Shown here: positions 21,405 to 32,476 of the stretch, in pieces
Layout of the letters: every line of letters starts with the position of its first letter
Numbering within the stretch: the stretch's first letter is position 1
DNA from: Rhinopithecus roxellana
Taxonomy: Eukaryota; Chordata; Mammalia; Primates; Cercopithecidae
Length of the DNA stretch: 64,000 nt
NCBI RefSeq assembly: GCF_007565055.1
Contig: NC_044566.1
Span: 61,948,564 to 62,012,563, forward strand
Reading direction: 5' to 3'
Position numbers and translations under genes: made by a program
Notes under the pieces: generated by a model
Seen by the model: the letters and a program-made list of their open reading frames with translations, nothing else
Database searches by the model: none
What the model was told of the DNA's origin: nothing

Positions 21405-23092
21405 CCCAAAAGAGAAAAAAACATACAAGAAGGAATGCAACCTCTGTGCCAGGCCATTCCCAGTGTTTCACTGGTGCCCTGGGGTCCACATGCTTTTTTA
21501 AAGAAGGCTAGGCTGGGCACGGTGGCTCACTCCTGTAATCCCAGCACTTTGGGAGGCCAAGGCAGGCGGATCACCTGAGGTCGGGAGTTCAAGACCAACC
21601 TGACCAACATGGAGAAACCCCGTCTCTACTAACAATACAAAATTAGCTGAGCGTGGTGGCGCATGCCTGTAATTGCAGCTACTCAGGAGGCTGAGGCAGG
21701 AGAATCACTTGAACCCAGGAGGCAGAGGTGGCGGTGAGCTGAGATCATGCCATTGCACTCCAGCCTGGGCAACAAGAGCGAAACTCTGTCTCAAAAAAAA
21801 AAAAAAAAAAAAAAAACCAAAAAGACTAAAGTGCGCCAAATCTGCATTAAATTGAAGAATGTCAGACCTGCCTCTTAGACCTAGCGTGTGGCCTGCACAT
21901 CCAGGTTCATGACACAGCATTGTCTTTTGAAAGTAATATGCCAAAGTCAGATGTCAGCCGAGGGTTCTACACACAGAATATGAAGAGAGATCTGAAACTC
22001 TGATGGAACACGTCCAATGAGCATGCTGGAGAAAGACACATCCCCCAGTGTCGTGCTGCTCAAACTGGCCTGGACCATACCCTACTATCAAAGAAATCAG
22101 CCTCACATTCGCTCCTGCTGGGTGAAAGGAGAGTATCAGAGAAAAGAGAAGCATCCCTACAGACACAAGAAGCCTACACATCTGGACGATCCCCTTGCTG
22201 ATCAAAATGTTGAAGATTCATATTATGGAATCAGTGACCCTGTAGCAGATAAGCTTCCAAAGCAGACTTCAACCATGCCTCATCTGGACCCACCGGAGGA
22301 CGAGACTCTCACGACATTAGAGGTAGATGGTGTGGGTGAAACAGATCAGAGAAATCATTTCTACCAGTTTGGAAAGATTGACGATCACTCTAATGCAGAA
22401 ACAGCAGGGTGCTTTCACCCAGTTTTCCACAAGGCAGGCTGCAGACATGGCTGCTGAGAAGGCCTTTAATAAGTTGATTGTAATGGCCACAGACTCAACA
22501 TGAAATGAAGAAGATCTCAAGCAGCCAGAGGAAAAGAAAAAGAAGGAGGGAACCACGTACTCTGGGATCAAGCTAGAGCCTTTCCCAGGACTGCCGTGAG
22601 CTCTTCCTCCTGTTGCAGCAGAGGATGCAGCAGCCAGCTACTTCAGCCTACCCCTAAGTGATCCTCCATCACTGTGGTGAACATTGCCGTGCCACCCCCA
22701 CTACTCCCCGTACCGTCAGGTTTGGGGCCACACATGTTCCACCCAATGAGACCACCTCATTCCTTTCATGAAGACTCTAGGACCAGTCCTTCTCAGGACC
22801 CTCAGAGAATGGGAGCTTGTGCTGGAAAACACAGTAGCCCCCAGCACATGAGCACTACTCTGGGGCTCTGTGGAAGAAAGGGCACTTAAAAATCCCAGTA
22901 AATGAGTTTTGGAGTAAATGTATTTTTCCTTTGTAGTTTCCATGGTAGCTGAATATGCTCAGATATGGACAGTCGGTGAACGACAGCCATGCTTCTTTAC
23001 ACATAATCAAAGACTCAGTGGCCTTCAGATAAGCTGCTGAAGACACATCTGGTTACAAATACAACATGACTAATAAAACCTAATGTCTGTTG
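21405..23092 (+). pseudogene. RBM22: RBM22 processed pseudogene, 5'-truncated and split by an Alu
   Basis: Intronless copy of RBM22, a CCCH zinc-finger and RRM protein that contacts U6 and pre-mRNA in the activated spliceosome. It begins inside the coding region at KECNLCARPFPVFHWCPGV (about 21427-21487). An Alu (21511-21816) then interrupts it, and it resumes with KLKNV (about 21853). The open stretch 22017-22457 covers LLKLAWTIPYYQRNQPHI and the zinc-finger region. Three zinc-binding cysteines there are changed (to Arg, Tyr and His), leaving YRHKKP. The RRM (LTTLEVDGVGETDQRNHFYQFGKI) is shortened. The proline-rich end and SQDPQRMGACAGKHSSP (about 22790-22844) follow in other frames. Bases 22845-23092 are inferred 3' UTR with AATAAA at 23072-23077. 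No poly(A) tail or TSD was found. Dead copy. Confidence 0.93.
21511..21816 (+). mobile_element. AluS-like SINE inside the RBM22 retrocopy
   Basis: Full-length sense Alu with about 24 A's. The likely TSD is aaagaaggcta (21500-21510) and aaaaagacta (21819-21828). RBM22-derived sequence continues on both sides, so the Alu came after the retrocopy. Confidence 0.95.
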
Positions 23093-23228
23093 CGCTCATC
23101 TCTGTGGGAATAAGTGACTGGGTGAATTGGAATGCCCAATGGAGCTGCCATCTCAATTACACGTTCATTTTCTACCTTCTCGGTGGGGGCGGGCAGGGGA
23201 GAATTGATCTTCAGTAAAAGACTTTTGG

Positions 23229-23530
23229 GCCAGCTGGGCTCCGTGGCTCACGCCTGTAATCCCAGCACTTTGGGAGGCTGAGGCGGGTGGATCACTTAAG
23301 GTCAGGAATTCGAGGCCAGCCGGGCCAACATGGTGAAACCTCATCTCTACTAAAAACACAAAAAGTAGCCGGGCATGGTGGCAAACGCCTGTAATCCCAG
23401 CTACTGGGGAGGCTGAGGCAGGAGAATCTCTTGAACCCAGGAGGTGGAGGTTGCAGTGAGCCGAGATCATGCCGTTGTACTCCAGCCTGGGTGACAGAGC
23501 GACACTCTATCTCAAACAAAACAAAACAAA
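23229..23530 (+). mobile_element. AluS-like SINE
   Basis: Full-length sense Alu ending in an (AAAAC)n tail. The flanks gacttttgggc and acctttgggc suggest an imperfect TSD. Confidence 0.95.
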
Positions 23531-23539
23531 ACACCTTTG

Positions 23540-24229
23540 GGCTATTTTTATGTCCATGGGAGTATTTTTCTTTGTATCATCTTTTTTAATAAAAAAAAAA
23601 AAAAAGAAAAAGAAAAAAATGCTAGTACTACTCACTGCCGTGTGTCAGGGTGATTTAAGTCTTTTGATGTCACACCCTCAGACAAGTAGAAACCAGCTGC
23701 CTGCAAAGCCCAAATGCTTTCTTTCCTCTCCTTTATTACTAAAGGAATCTGACTGATAGTTGTACTTCTCTATATCACCAAAAAATAAAATAAAAAAATA
23801 AAAATTACTTTGTATTCCTATCAGTTGGATGGAAACACAAATTTCGTGGAGCTGTGTATTATTGAAAAAACCTGGTGTCTCGGATGAAATTATTTTCAAC
23901 AACGTCCTGTAAGATGCTTTCTTTAACAAACGGAAATGAAAAGCGTGGAGTGTTTGAGTGGAAGACTTGTGACCTCAGCCGGAACTAGGATCTTCCACAT
24001 TCACCTTTGTGTGTCTTCAGGAGCTCATTGGAATTTCCTGCTCTGGGCAGGGTGGTCTTAGAAAGTTTGGGTATAACTATTATAGATGATAAAGGAAACT
24101 TGATGATGTGTTAAAAAATAAATTTTAAAAAAGAGAAGAAGGGAGAAATCATGAAAGAAGTAATTCCAGCAATTTTCACCATACTGAAGAAAGAATTCAG
24201 ATTGAAAATGAAAAACGTCTTATGCCATC
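23540..24229. other. No gene seen
   Basis: Unique sequence with an A-rich tract at 23591-23619 and another at 23779-23808. No homology recognised. Confidence 0.45.
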
Positions 24230-24985
24230 CAACAGAACTACATCTGTTCAGCAGAGGGCATGTACAGAAACGTTTATGACAGCCCTATCTCTAGTATCCC
24301 CGAAATGGAAATAGTCACAAGTCCATCCTCATTAAAACTGGATACATCAATTATATATATATATATATAGTGGAACAAGAGTGAATGAATTGCCACCACA
24401 TGCAGCGACGTGGGTGAATCAGACAAAATTAATGGTGAATGAAAGAGACCAGGAGCAAAAGAGTACATATTTTTTAAAAATACTACTGGGCACAGTGGCT
24501 CATGCCTGTAATCCCAGCACTTTGGGAGTCCGAGGCGGGTGGATCACGAGGTCGGGAGATCGAGACCATCCTGGCTAACATGGTGAAACCCTGTCTCTAC
24601 TAAAAATACAAAAAATTACCCAGGTGTGGTGGTGGGTGCCTGTAGTCCCAGCTACTCGAGAGGCTGAGGCAGGAGAATGGCGTGAACCCGGGAGGTGGAG
24701 CTTGCAGTGAGCCGAGATTGCACCACTGCACTCCAGCCTGGGCAACAGAGCAAGACTCCGTCTCAAAAACAAACAAAAAAATACCTTATAATGATTTCAT
24801 TTCTATAAAAATTCAAACACAGGCAAACTGATCTATGGTACTGGAAATTACAATAGTGGTTCTCACAAGGGGCCGATAGTGGCTCTTGGTAGCATTGTTT
24901 CTTAATCTAGGTATTAATTGCACAAAATGTTCATTTTGTAAAATGATTTGTGCTCTTCTGTATGTTATACTTCAGTAAAAACTTA
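24230..24985 (+). mobile_element. L1M 3' end, interrupted by an Alu
   Basis: Old L1 ORF2 end and 3' UTR. 'gttgccaccacatgcagcgacgtgggtgaatc'-type text sits before the Alu, and 'attgcacaaaatgttcattttgtaaaatg..ttatacttcagtaaaaac' after it. An (AT)n patch occurs at 24352-24369. Confidence 0.75.
24487..24779 (+). mobile_element. AluY-like SINE inside L1M
   Basis: Sense Alu with AluY-type 'cgaggtcgggagatcgagaccatcctggctaac' and 'gagaatggcgtgaaccc'. Short flanks aaaaatact and aaaaatacc. Confidence 0.93.
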
Positions 24986-25029
24986 ACGTTTTTCTAAGTT
25001 CCATATCAAAACACACCATAGTGAAATTT

Positions 25030-25665
25030 ATGGGGATAAAGAGGAGATTCAAAAAGCTTTGGTTGGGGCTGGGTGACGGTGGGGAGATAAAAGGATCAAG
25101 ACAGTATAACTTAAGACTTCTTAAAAGTATTACTGGAAAGTAAACAACAATGGAGAAATGCCTATAACATGCTAAGGGGAAATTATGTCCAAACTGTCAA
25201 TCAAGCGAGAAGGTAAAATAAAGACATTTCGTAAAATGTAGTCTCAAAAAATTTTCTCCCTATGCATCCTTTCTCAGGAAGTTTCTAGAAGACATCACAA
25301 AAATAAGAACAGGGAAGACAGAGGACCCAGGGAACAGAAAAGAAAGGAAGAGAATTTCCAAAATGATGGTTGGAAGCAGCTGTAGACCTGCAGGCTTGGA
25401 GATGAATCCAGGCCCCGTGGAGCAGGATCGAGGATGCTGCCAAGAAGTCAGTAGCGCAAGTGGTATGAGAGGAGTTTTAAAGTTCTGTTGGAGAGTATGG
25501 TGACAAATAGTGATAGGAACCTAGAAAGCTAAGCAAATGGAAATAGAAAAGATAATTACTAGCTACCAGAAAACAAAAAGATGTCCAAGAAAGGAAATGC
25601 AATGAGTGTCCACTACAGTGAAAAATACTTACACAGTGTTGAATAATATGAATGTTGATTTAATT
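25030..25665 (+). mobile_element. Ancient L1-related LINE fragment
   Basis: 'ccaaactgtcaatcaagcgagaaggtaaaataaagacattt' followed by 'ctcccyatgcatcctttctcaggaag' resembles old L1ME/HAL1-type ORF sequence. Family uncertain; possibly continues at 25938-26120 after the Alu. Confidence 0.45.
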
Positions 25666-25669
25666 TTTA

Positions 25670-25937
25670 GGCCGGGCATGGTAGCTCATGCCTGTAATCC
25701 CAGCACTTTGGGAGGCTGAGCAGGCAGATGACCTGAGGTCAGGAATTCGAGACCAGCCTGGCCAACATGGTGAAACCCCGTCTCCACTGAAAATACAAAA
25801 ATTAGCCAGGTGTATTAGCGTGTGCCTGTAGTCCCAGCTACTCTGGAGGCTGAAGCAGGAAAATCACTTGAACCCAGAAGACAGAGCTTGCAGTGAGCCG
25901 AGATTGCACCACTGAACTCCAGTTCAAAAACAAAAAT
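25670..25937 (+). mobile_element. AluS-like SINE, 3'-shortened
   Basis: Sense Alu that lacks the last ~25 bases before the tail: it runs from 'actgaactccag' straight into an A-rich tail. Confidence 0.93.
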
Positions 25938-26415
25938 AATTTTTAAAAATATACATAGTGGGAAATTAGAAGGAGGAGGAGGAGGGGAGAAGTATATTGC
26001 ATCATGAGGAAAAAGTTAGAAAAAAGTCTGAATCCTAATACCCTATGATAGGAAGTCAATGTTATGTTTTATATACTAGGCATATATGTTATTTTGATAA
26101 TTTTAAAAACACTGAGGAGAAAAATAATTGTTTCATCTGCAACACAGTGAGAATTATTTGTTGCAGTAACTTCTATTTGAGAAAATAAAACATTTTTCTA
26201 TCCCTTCTGAAGGAAACCTTTAAGTGCACTTGAATTTTTTATCTAGTTCTGTAGTGTACAAGGTAAGAAAATCAAATTTAAAACATGCTTCCATTTCCCG
26301 AATTATGTTATTGGTAATAATTACAAAAATGGACTTATATTATCTGAGTGTGTTGCTTAGCTTTTGCCTATATTCCCGTCTTAATTGTGAGCAGAAAATA
26401 GGTTTATTTTTGTTT
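25938..26415. other. AT-rich sequence, no gene seen
   Basis: Contains a short (AGG)n patch near 25970-25985. Frame 26224-26430 has no homology. Confidence 0.4.
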
Positions 26416-26422
26416 CAGTTTT

Positions 26423-26711
26423 TGTTTTGAGACAGAGTTTTGCTCTCATTGCCCAGGCTGGAGTGCAGTGGCAAAATTTCACCTCCCTGCAATCTCCACC
26501 TCCCAGGTTCGAGTGATTCTCCTGCCTCAGCCTCCCAAGTAGCTGGGATTACAGGCGCGTGGCACCACACCTGGCTAACTTTTGTATTTTTAGTAGAGAT
26601 GCAGTTTTGCCATGTTGGTCAGGCTGGTCTCGAACTCCTGACCTCAGGTGATCTGCCCTCCTCAGCTTCCCAAAGTGCTGGGATTACAGGTGTGAGCCAC
26701 TGTGCCCGGCC
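26423..26711 (-). mobile_element. AluS-like SINE
   Basis: Full-length antisense Alu. The TSD is about cagttttt (26416-26423 and 26711-26718). Confidence 0.95.
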
Positions 26712-27408
26712 AGTTTTTAAAAAGTGCACATTAATTCAATTAAGAGGAATGATAAGATATAATAAGCATACTGAAGCCATTCATCCTAGAAACTTCCAGA
26801 ATTTCAAATGGCAAAGAGAAGCATGGAGGAAAAGATGTTACCTTTTTTGTGAATTACTAGCATCAATCATCTTTCCAGCTTAGAGAAAGTAGCAATACAT
26901 ACATATGCAAACACACAATTTTTTCCCCAAAATATTGAATTTCAGAAGTTCTCATTCTCATGATAACTATTTTTGTTGCTTCCAAATCTTGACAATTAAG
27001 AAAGTTGAGAATGAACTAAGCAAACACTGACGTTCCCTCGTTTTCAAAGTGCTGGCAAAGCACAGCTTCAGATGAACTCCATCAAGTGCTGCTGGCTGGC
27101 TTGTCAAGACAGAGGCTACAATTCTATGATAGGGCAGAAAGAGAAAGGCTGAGTGGGGAAGGTTGTACAGAGGACCCTCCTTATCCAAAGATTTATTATG
27201 AGAGTCCCTGCAGAAAAGATTAACAAATAATCTAATACCGACTTGTGAAATCAGTCCTCATTCAAGCATCTATCTCCTCTTAGCATCTGTAAGTCGCTGA
27301 ACAGTCTCTCCAGTGCTGTAAACATTAAAGCAGAGCAAATGGATAGCATAGTGAAAATGCTAATCTAGAAGGTGGAAAATGTCATGGAGCCTATGAAAGT
27401 GATGTTAG
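26712..27408. other. Unique sequence, no gene seen
   Basis: No repeat or coding homology recognised. Confidence 0.45.
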
Positions 27409-27422
27409 AAAACAGCTTGAAC

Positions 27423-27688
27423 TGGCCAGGCATGGTGGCTCATACCTGTAATCCCAGGACTTTGGGAGGCCAGGGCAGGCGGATCACCTGAGGCCAGGAG
27501 TTTAAGACCAGCCTGGCCAACGTGGTGAAACCCTGTCTCTACTAAAAATACAAAAGTTAAGTGGTGAGGTGGCGCAAGCCCATAATCCCAGCTGTTCGGG
27601 AGGCTGAGACAGGAGAATCGTTTGAACCCAGAGGCGGAGGTTGCAATGAGCCAAGATGGTGTCAAAAACAAAAAACAAAACAAAACAA
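27423..27688 (+). mobile_element. AluS-like SINE with perfect TSD, 3'-shortened
   Basis: Sense Alu missing the last ~45 bases before its (AAAAC)n tail. It is nevertheless flanked by a perfect 14-bp TSD (aaaacagcttgaac at 27409-27422 and 27689-27702), so the shortened form is either the inserted molecule or a later internal deletion. Confidence 0.95.
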
Positions 27689-27702
27689 AAAACAGCTTGA
27701 AC

Positions 27703-28138
27703 CATAGGCTAGAGTTAGACTAATTAACAACATAGAAAAAAAAGAGTAAGATAAGGATGATAACATAATAGGTGCTTCCAAAAAGAATGACAAGAATATT
27801 TAAAAATGTATAAGGGCAGTCCTTGGAAAATTGACAAACCTCTCCTTAAATATTTGTGGGGGGAAAAAATGACCATTTTAATGATCAAGCTATACAAGTC
27901 CACCAGGAAGGGTATTATATTGTGCTAGCATCCATTTTTGTAGAACAGAGCTTTCCCCCAGAGAAGGGAGCCATGGGAGGCTAAAGTGAGAGACGAGACT
28001 GAGTTTGGCCTGGGCCATGGAGTGTGACTGAGCTGGCTGAGTGAGCAGGGGAAACGGGACCAGCTCAGGGAGGAACTTGAATCAGAATGAGGAATTTAGA
28101 CCATCATCTTTTTCACATGTTCACCAACCTGGGGAGAT
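27703..28138. other. Unique sequence, no gene seen
   Basis: Possibly old L2 remnants near 27960-28100 (antisense-type text 'gggaggctaaagtgagagac'); not assignable. Confidence 0.35.
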
Positions 28139-28152
28139 AAAGATAGTCTTAG

Positions 28153-28442
28153 GGCTGGGCGCAGTGGCTCACGCCTATAATCCCAGCACTTTGGGAGGCC
28201 GAGGCGGGCGGATCACCTGAGGTCAGGAGTTTGAGACCAGCCTTACCAACATGGAGAAACTCCATCTCCACTAAAAATACAAAATTTGCCGGGTGTGGTG
28301 GTGCACACCTGTAATCCCAGCTACTTGAGAAGCTGAGGCAGGAAAATTGCTTGAACCTGGGAGGCAGAGGTTGTGGTGAGCCAAGATTGCACCATTGCAC
28401 GCCAACCTGGGCAACGAATGAAACTCCGTCTTAAAGAAAATA
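28153..28442 (+). mobile_element. AluS-like SINE with perfect TSD
   Basis: Full-length sense Alu with 12-bp TSD aaagatagtctt (28139-28150 and 28443-28454). Confidence 0.96.
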
Positions 28443-28648
28443 AAAGATAGTCTTTACCAGGATTTACTACAGAATTTTCAAATTGGGGATTTTTTGTTTT
28501 AATTACGTAAGGAAAAAATTTATAATACATTGCAATTAGCTAATAGAATTATTATTTTATGACACTTCTGTTTCAGTTTTATACACGCGTATACCTGTGT
28601 CACAAGGCAAATATTGATCTTACTGAGAGTCATGTAATCCAAAATTTG

Positions 28649-28947
28649 GGCTGCGCATGGTGGCTCACACCTGTAATCCTAGCACTTTAGGAGGCCGAGG
28701 CTGGTGGATCACTCGAGGTCAGGAGTTTGAGATCAGCCTGGCCAACATGGTGAAACCCCGTCTTCACTAAAAATACAAAAATTGGCCAGACCTGATGGTG
28801 TACACCTGTGATCCCAGCTACTCGGGAGGCTGAGGCAGGAGAATCGCTTGAACCCAGAAGGTGAAGGTTGCAATGACCCGAGATCACACCTCTGTACTCC
28901 AGCCTGGGTGACAGAGTGAGAGTCTGTCTCAAAAACAACAAAAAACA
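28649..28947 (+). mobile_element. AluS-like SINE
   Basis: Full-length sense Alu, A-rich tail with C interruptions. Confidence 0.95.
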
Positions 28948-28969
28948 AAGTTTGCAAGACACAGCCCTA

Positions 28970-29270
28970 GGCTGGGCACGGTGGCTCAAGCCTGTAATCC
29001 CAGCACTTTGGGAGGCCGAGACGGGCGGATCACGAGGTCAGGAGATCAAGACCATCCTGGCTAACACGGTGAAACCCCGTCTCTACCAAAAAATACAAAA
29101 AACTAGCCGGGCGAGGTGGCGGGCGCCTGTAGTCCCAGCTACTCGGGAGGCTGAGGCAGGAGAATGGCGTAAACCCGGGAGGCAGAGTTTGCAGTGAGCT
29201 GAGATCCGGCCACTGCACTCCAGCCCGGGCGACAGAGCGAGACTCCGTCTCAAAAAAAAAAAAAAAAAAA
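28970..29270 (+). mobile_element. AluY of the Old World monkey AluYR type
   Basis: Young sense Alu with ggctcaagcctg, gagacgggcggatcacgagg, aaaaactagccgggcgagg and gagctgagatccggccac. Confidence 0.9.
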
Positions 29271-29530
29271 GAAAGCCACAGAGGTAGAGGAAGCTTTATG
29301 GTTCTGTTGTAGATGAGAACCCAGAAGCCCTAACTGAGCCACATTGGAGAATAGCACCAGACTGAAGTCCCTGGGCTGTGGTTGCACAGATGTCCCCAGG
29401 CTCCAATCCCAATGCCTCCCTGCATGCACATCGGCTTGAAGGCCCTTTGCTTGGCCCCACTGCTGCTGAATCCTTCTGTCTGCCCTGCTGCATGTGAATC
29501 TGGGTCTCAGGGTGGAAAAAATATATGTTT
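29271..29530. other. Unique sequence, no gene seen
   Basis: Moderately GC-rich. The minus-strand frame 29493-29296 has no homology. Confidence 0.4.
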
Positions 29531-29534
29531 TGGG

Positions 29535-29690
29535 CTCAGCTGGACCTGAGTCTGAAGCTTAGTTCAGCCCTTTACAGGTGAAGTTATGAAGCCATTGTGC
29601 TACTCTGTTGCCTCTTCTGTAAAAGTGGGGGAAATAACACCTATTTCATACGGTTGTAATGAGGATTTAAAGAATACATGTCACCTCCAA
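29535..29690 (+). mobile_element. MIR SINE
   Basis: Sense MIR: 'gttgcctcttctgtaaaagtgggggaaataacacctatttcatacggttgtaatgagga' matches the MIR 3' half well. Confidence 0.75.
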
Positions 29691-29816
29691 TCAAGCCGTA
29701 TTCTACTTCTAGGAGCTCATCTGTGGAAGTACTCATGTGCACAGATTCACATACATGGATGGTTGATTGCAGTCTTATAAAACCAAACATCTGGAAGGAG
29801 GCTAAAAATCTAATAA

Positions 29817-30112
29817 GGGGCGGGCATGGTGGCTCACCCCTGTAATCCCAGCACTTTGGGAGGCCGAGGCAGGTGGATTACTTGAGGTCAGGAGTTTGAG
29901 ACCAGCCTGGTCAACATGGCGAAACCCCGTCTCTACTAAACATAGAAAAATGAGCCAGACATGGTGGCGCATGCCTATGGTCCAGTCCCAGCTACTTGGG
30001 AGGTTGAGGCAGGAGAATCACTTGAACCTAGGAGGCGGAGCTTGCAGTGAGCTGAGATTGCGCCACTGCACTCCAGCCTGGGTGACAGAGTGAGACACAG
30101 TCTCAAAAAATA
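29817..30112 (+). mobile_element. AluS-like SINE inside L1M
   Basis: Sense Alu. It is 5'-truncated by a few bases; tail aaaaaatatatatt. Confidence 0.94.
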
Positions 30113-30275
30113 TATATTAAAAAATAAGGGATTGATTTATTTTTAATTATGACATAGCAATATAATGGAATACTGTGGACCTATTTAAAAGAATGAAGTA
30201 TACCTATGTCTACTTATATGGAAAGATATCTGCCTCACTACTTAGTGGAAAAAAAACAAGTTGCACAATCCTGAC

Positions 30276-30278
<3 letters not shown>

Positions 30279-30309
<31 letters not shown>

Positions 30310-30588
30310 AGACGGAGTCTTGCTTTGTCACCCAGTCTGGAGTACAGTGGTGAGATCTCAGCTCACGACAACCTCCGCTTCCCGGGTTCAAGCGATTCTC
30401 TTGCCTCAGCCTCCTGAGTAGCTGGGATTACAGGTGCCCGCCACCATGACCGGCTAATTTTTGTATTTTTAGTAGAGATGAGGTTTTGCCATGTTGATTA
30501 GGCTGGTCTCGAACTCCTGACCTTGTGATCTGCTTGCCTCGGCCTCCCAAAGTGCTAGGATTACAGGTGTGAGCCACTGCGCCTGGCC
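30279..30588 (-). mobile_element. AluS-like (Sc-type) SINE inside L1M
   Basis: Antisense Alu with a 30-T run (30279-30308). It forms an inverted pair with the sense Alu at 29817-30112, 166 bp apart. Confidence 0.95.
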
Positions 30589-30724
30589 CGATTTTTAAAA
30601 AATATTGATTATTGGACATGCTTAAAGAAATGCTGTAATACCATAAAGGTGGCTGTCTTTGGGAAGCAGAATTATGAAGGACTTTAGATTTCTGTTTTGT
30701 AAGATGTTTATTTATTATATTTCT

Positions 30725-31020
30725 TTTTTATTGTTTTTGAGACGTAGTCTCGCTCTGTTGCCCAGGCTGGTGTGCAATGGTGCGATCTCGGCTCACTTGC
30801 AACCTCCACCTCCCGGGTTCAAGCCATTCTCCTGCTTCAGCTTCCTGAGTAGTTGGGATTACAGGTACCCACCACCACGCTCAGCTAATTTTTGTATTTT
30901 TAGTAGAGACAGAGTTTCACCATGTTAGTCAGGCTGGTCTTGAACTTCTGACCTCAGGTGATCCACCCATCTCGGCCTCCCAAAGTGCTGAGACTACAGG
31001 CATGAGCCACCGCACCCAGC
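30725..31020 (-). mobile_element. AluS-like SINE inside L1M
   Basis: Full-length antisense Alu; L1M sequence resumes at 31021. Confidence 0.95.
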
Positions 31021-31075
31021 TGTAAAATATTTTACAATGAGCATGTGTGGCTTTCATATTCAGGAAAAAACTTTC

Positions 31076-31340
31076 GCTGAAAACACACACACACATGCAT
31101 GTGTTACCTAGCAGAGCCGTTCCGAGTAGTTGGTGGTTGTTAGGAGAGTTCCGCTTCCAACATGGGTACGCTACGTCTTTAAATATTTCTGTAGCAATGA
31201 GTAGCCACTGTGCCTAGGGTTTCTGTGCGAATACATACCCTCTTTTTTTATTCTTGATAGACTCATTATTTTAGTTGAGGCCTTGTTCTCCTTTCCTTCA
31301 TTAGCTTTAATCAGCAGGCTCGGGGCACCTGTCACAGGGG
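31076..31340. other. Unique sequence, no gene seen
   Basis: No repeat or coding homology recognised. Confidence 0.4.
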
Positions 31341-32190
31341 ATGCCATCATTCATTTTAATTTTGAAAATTATAGTATCAATTTAAGCTCATCCTAAACAT
31401 GAAAAACAAATCCGCAGTTAGTAAAGTAAAACCTTAAAGTCACCAATTTCACCATGCCTTTCAGTCCCACTACCCAGAGATGGCAGTGGTTCAGTGTATG
31501 GTCTTCACAGCTTGTCTGCATATGCAAATGTGTGTGTGCACTTGGGTTTTGTTTTTTGAGACAGGGTCTCACTCTTGCCCAGTCTGGAGTGCAGTGGCAC
31601 AATATCAGCTCACTGCAGCCTCAACCTTCTGGGCTCAGGTGACCCTCTCACCTCAGCCTTCTGAGTAACTGGGATTACAAACGTGTGCCAGCACACCCAG
31701 CTAAATTTTATATTTTTTGTAGAGACAGGGTTTCATTATGTTGGCCAGGCTGGTCTCGAACTCCTGGGCTCAAGCAATCTGCCTGCCTCCACCTCCCAAA
31801 ATGCTGGGATTACAGGCATGAGCCACCACACCCAGCTTGCACTTGTGTTCTTGTTGCACAGATATCACTAAGCATATAAAAAATTTCTTCCCACAACAGA
31901 GATTTATATATACTACGTCTTTTTTAAGAACTGCATAATATTCTACTTTGTAGGTGTAATTTATTTCACCATTCCCTTATTGACATAGTTTTCACTATTG
32001 TTAGCAGAGCCACAAAAATATTCTTTTACCTATATCTTCGCACACTTCAGTGAGCAGATCTGTAAGATAAATTCCTACAGGGGAACTTGTATTGGTCAAA
32101 GGGTATCCATGTGGATAATTGTTATCATGTTGCACTGACTTACATTCCCAGCAGTACATGTATGAGATCCTTTTTCCCCTACACACTTTT
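31341..32190 (-). mobile_element. L1M 3' UTR region, interrupted by an Alu
   Basis: Reversed old L1: 'tttcagtcccactacccagagatggcagtgg' before the Alu, and 'actgcataatattctactttgtaggtgtaatttatttcacc' then 'ataaattcctacaggggaacttg..ggtcaaagggtat' after it. Confidence 0.75.
31551..31837 (-). mobile_element. AluJ-like SINE with TSD
   Basis: Antisense Alu. The TSD tgcacttgggtttt (31537-31550) and tgcacttgtgttct (31838-31851) has two mismatches. Confidence 0.94.
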
Positions 32191-32198
32191 ACCTGCAC

Positions 32199-32476
32199 AA
32201 GTTGAGTATTCTTTACACAAAATGCTTAGGACCAGGTATGTTTCAGACTTCAGATTTTTTAGGATTTTGGAATATTTGGGTATTCATAATGAGATATCAT
32301 GGGCGTGGGACCCAAATCTAAACATGAAATTCATTTATGCTTCATATACAGGGAGGCTGAAGGTAATTTTATGCAGTATTCTTAACAATTTTTATGACCC
32401 ATCACAAGAAGTCAGGTGTTTCAGAAATTTTAGAAAATTTTGGATTTTGGGTTTTCAGATGAGGGTTGTTCAACCT
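32199..32476 (+). mobile_element. MER2 (Tigger-type DNA transposon), internally deleted
   Basis: Both ends are recognisable: caagttgagtattc at the left and ttgttcaacctg at the right. The core 'tttaggattttggaatatttgggtattcataatgagatatcatggg' is typical of MER2. It is non-autonomous. The 170-codon plus-strand frame over it (32087-32599) is chance. Confidence 0.85.

Larger units (their letters stand above)
29691..31075 (+). mobile_element. L1M 3' end split by three Alus
   Basis: One old L1 in four pieces: 29691-29816, 30113-30278, 30589-30724 and 31021-31075. The pieces run in order through the L1 3' region: 'aatggaatactgtggacctatttaaaag', 'aagttgcacaatcc', 'tggctgtctttgggaagcag', and 'tttacaatgagcatgtgtggctttcatattc'. 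An (AC)n patch ends it. Confidence 0.8.

Noticed and set aside
22017..22457. RBM22-like open frame as a functional small gene
   Set aside because: The zinc finger has lost three of its cysteines, the RRM is shortened, and an Alu and several frameshifts break the copy.
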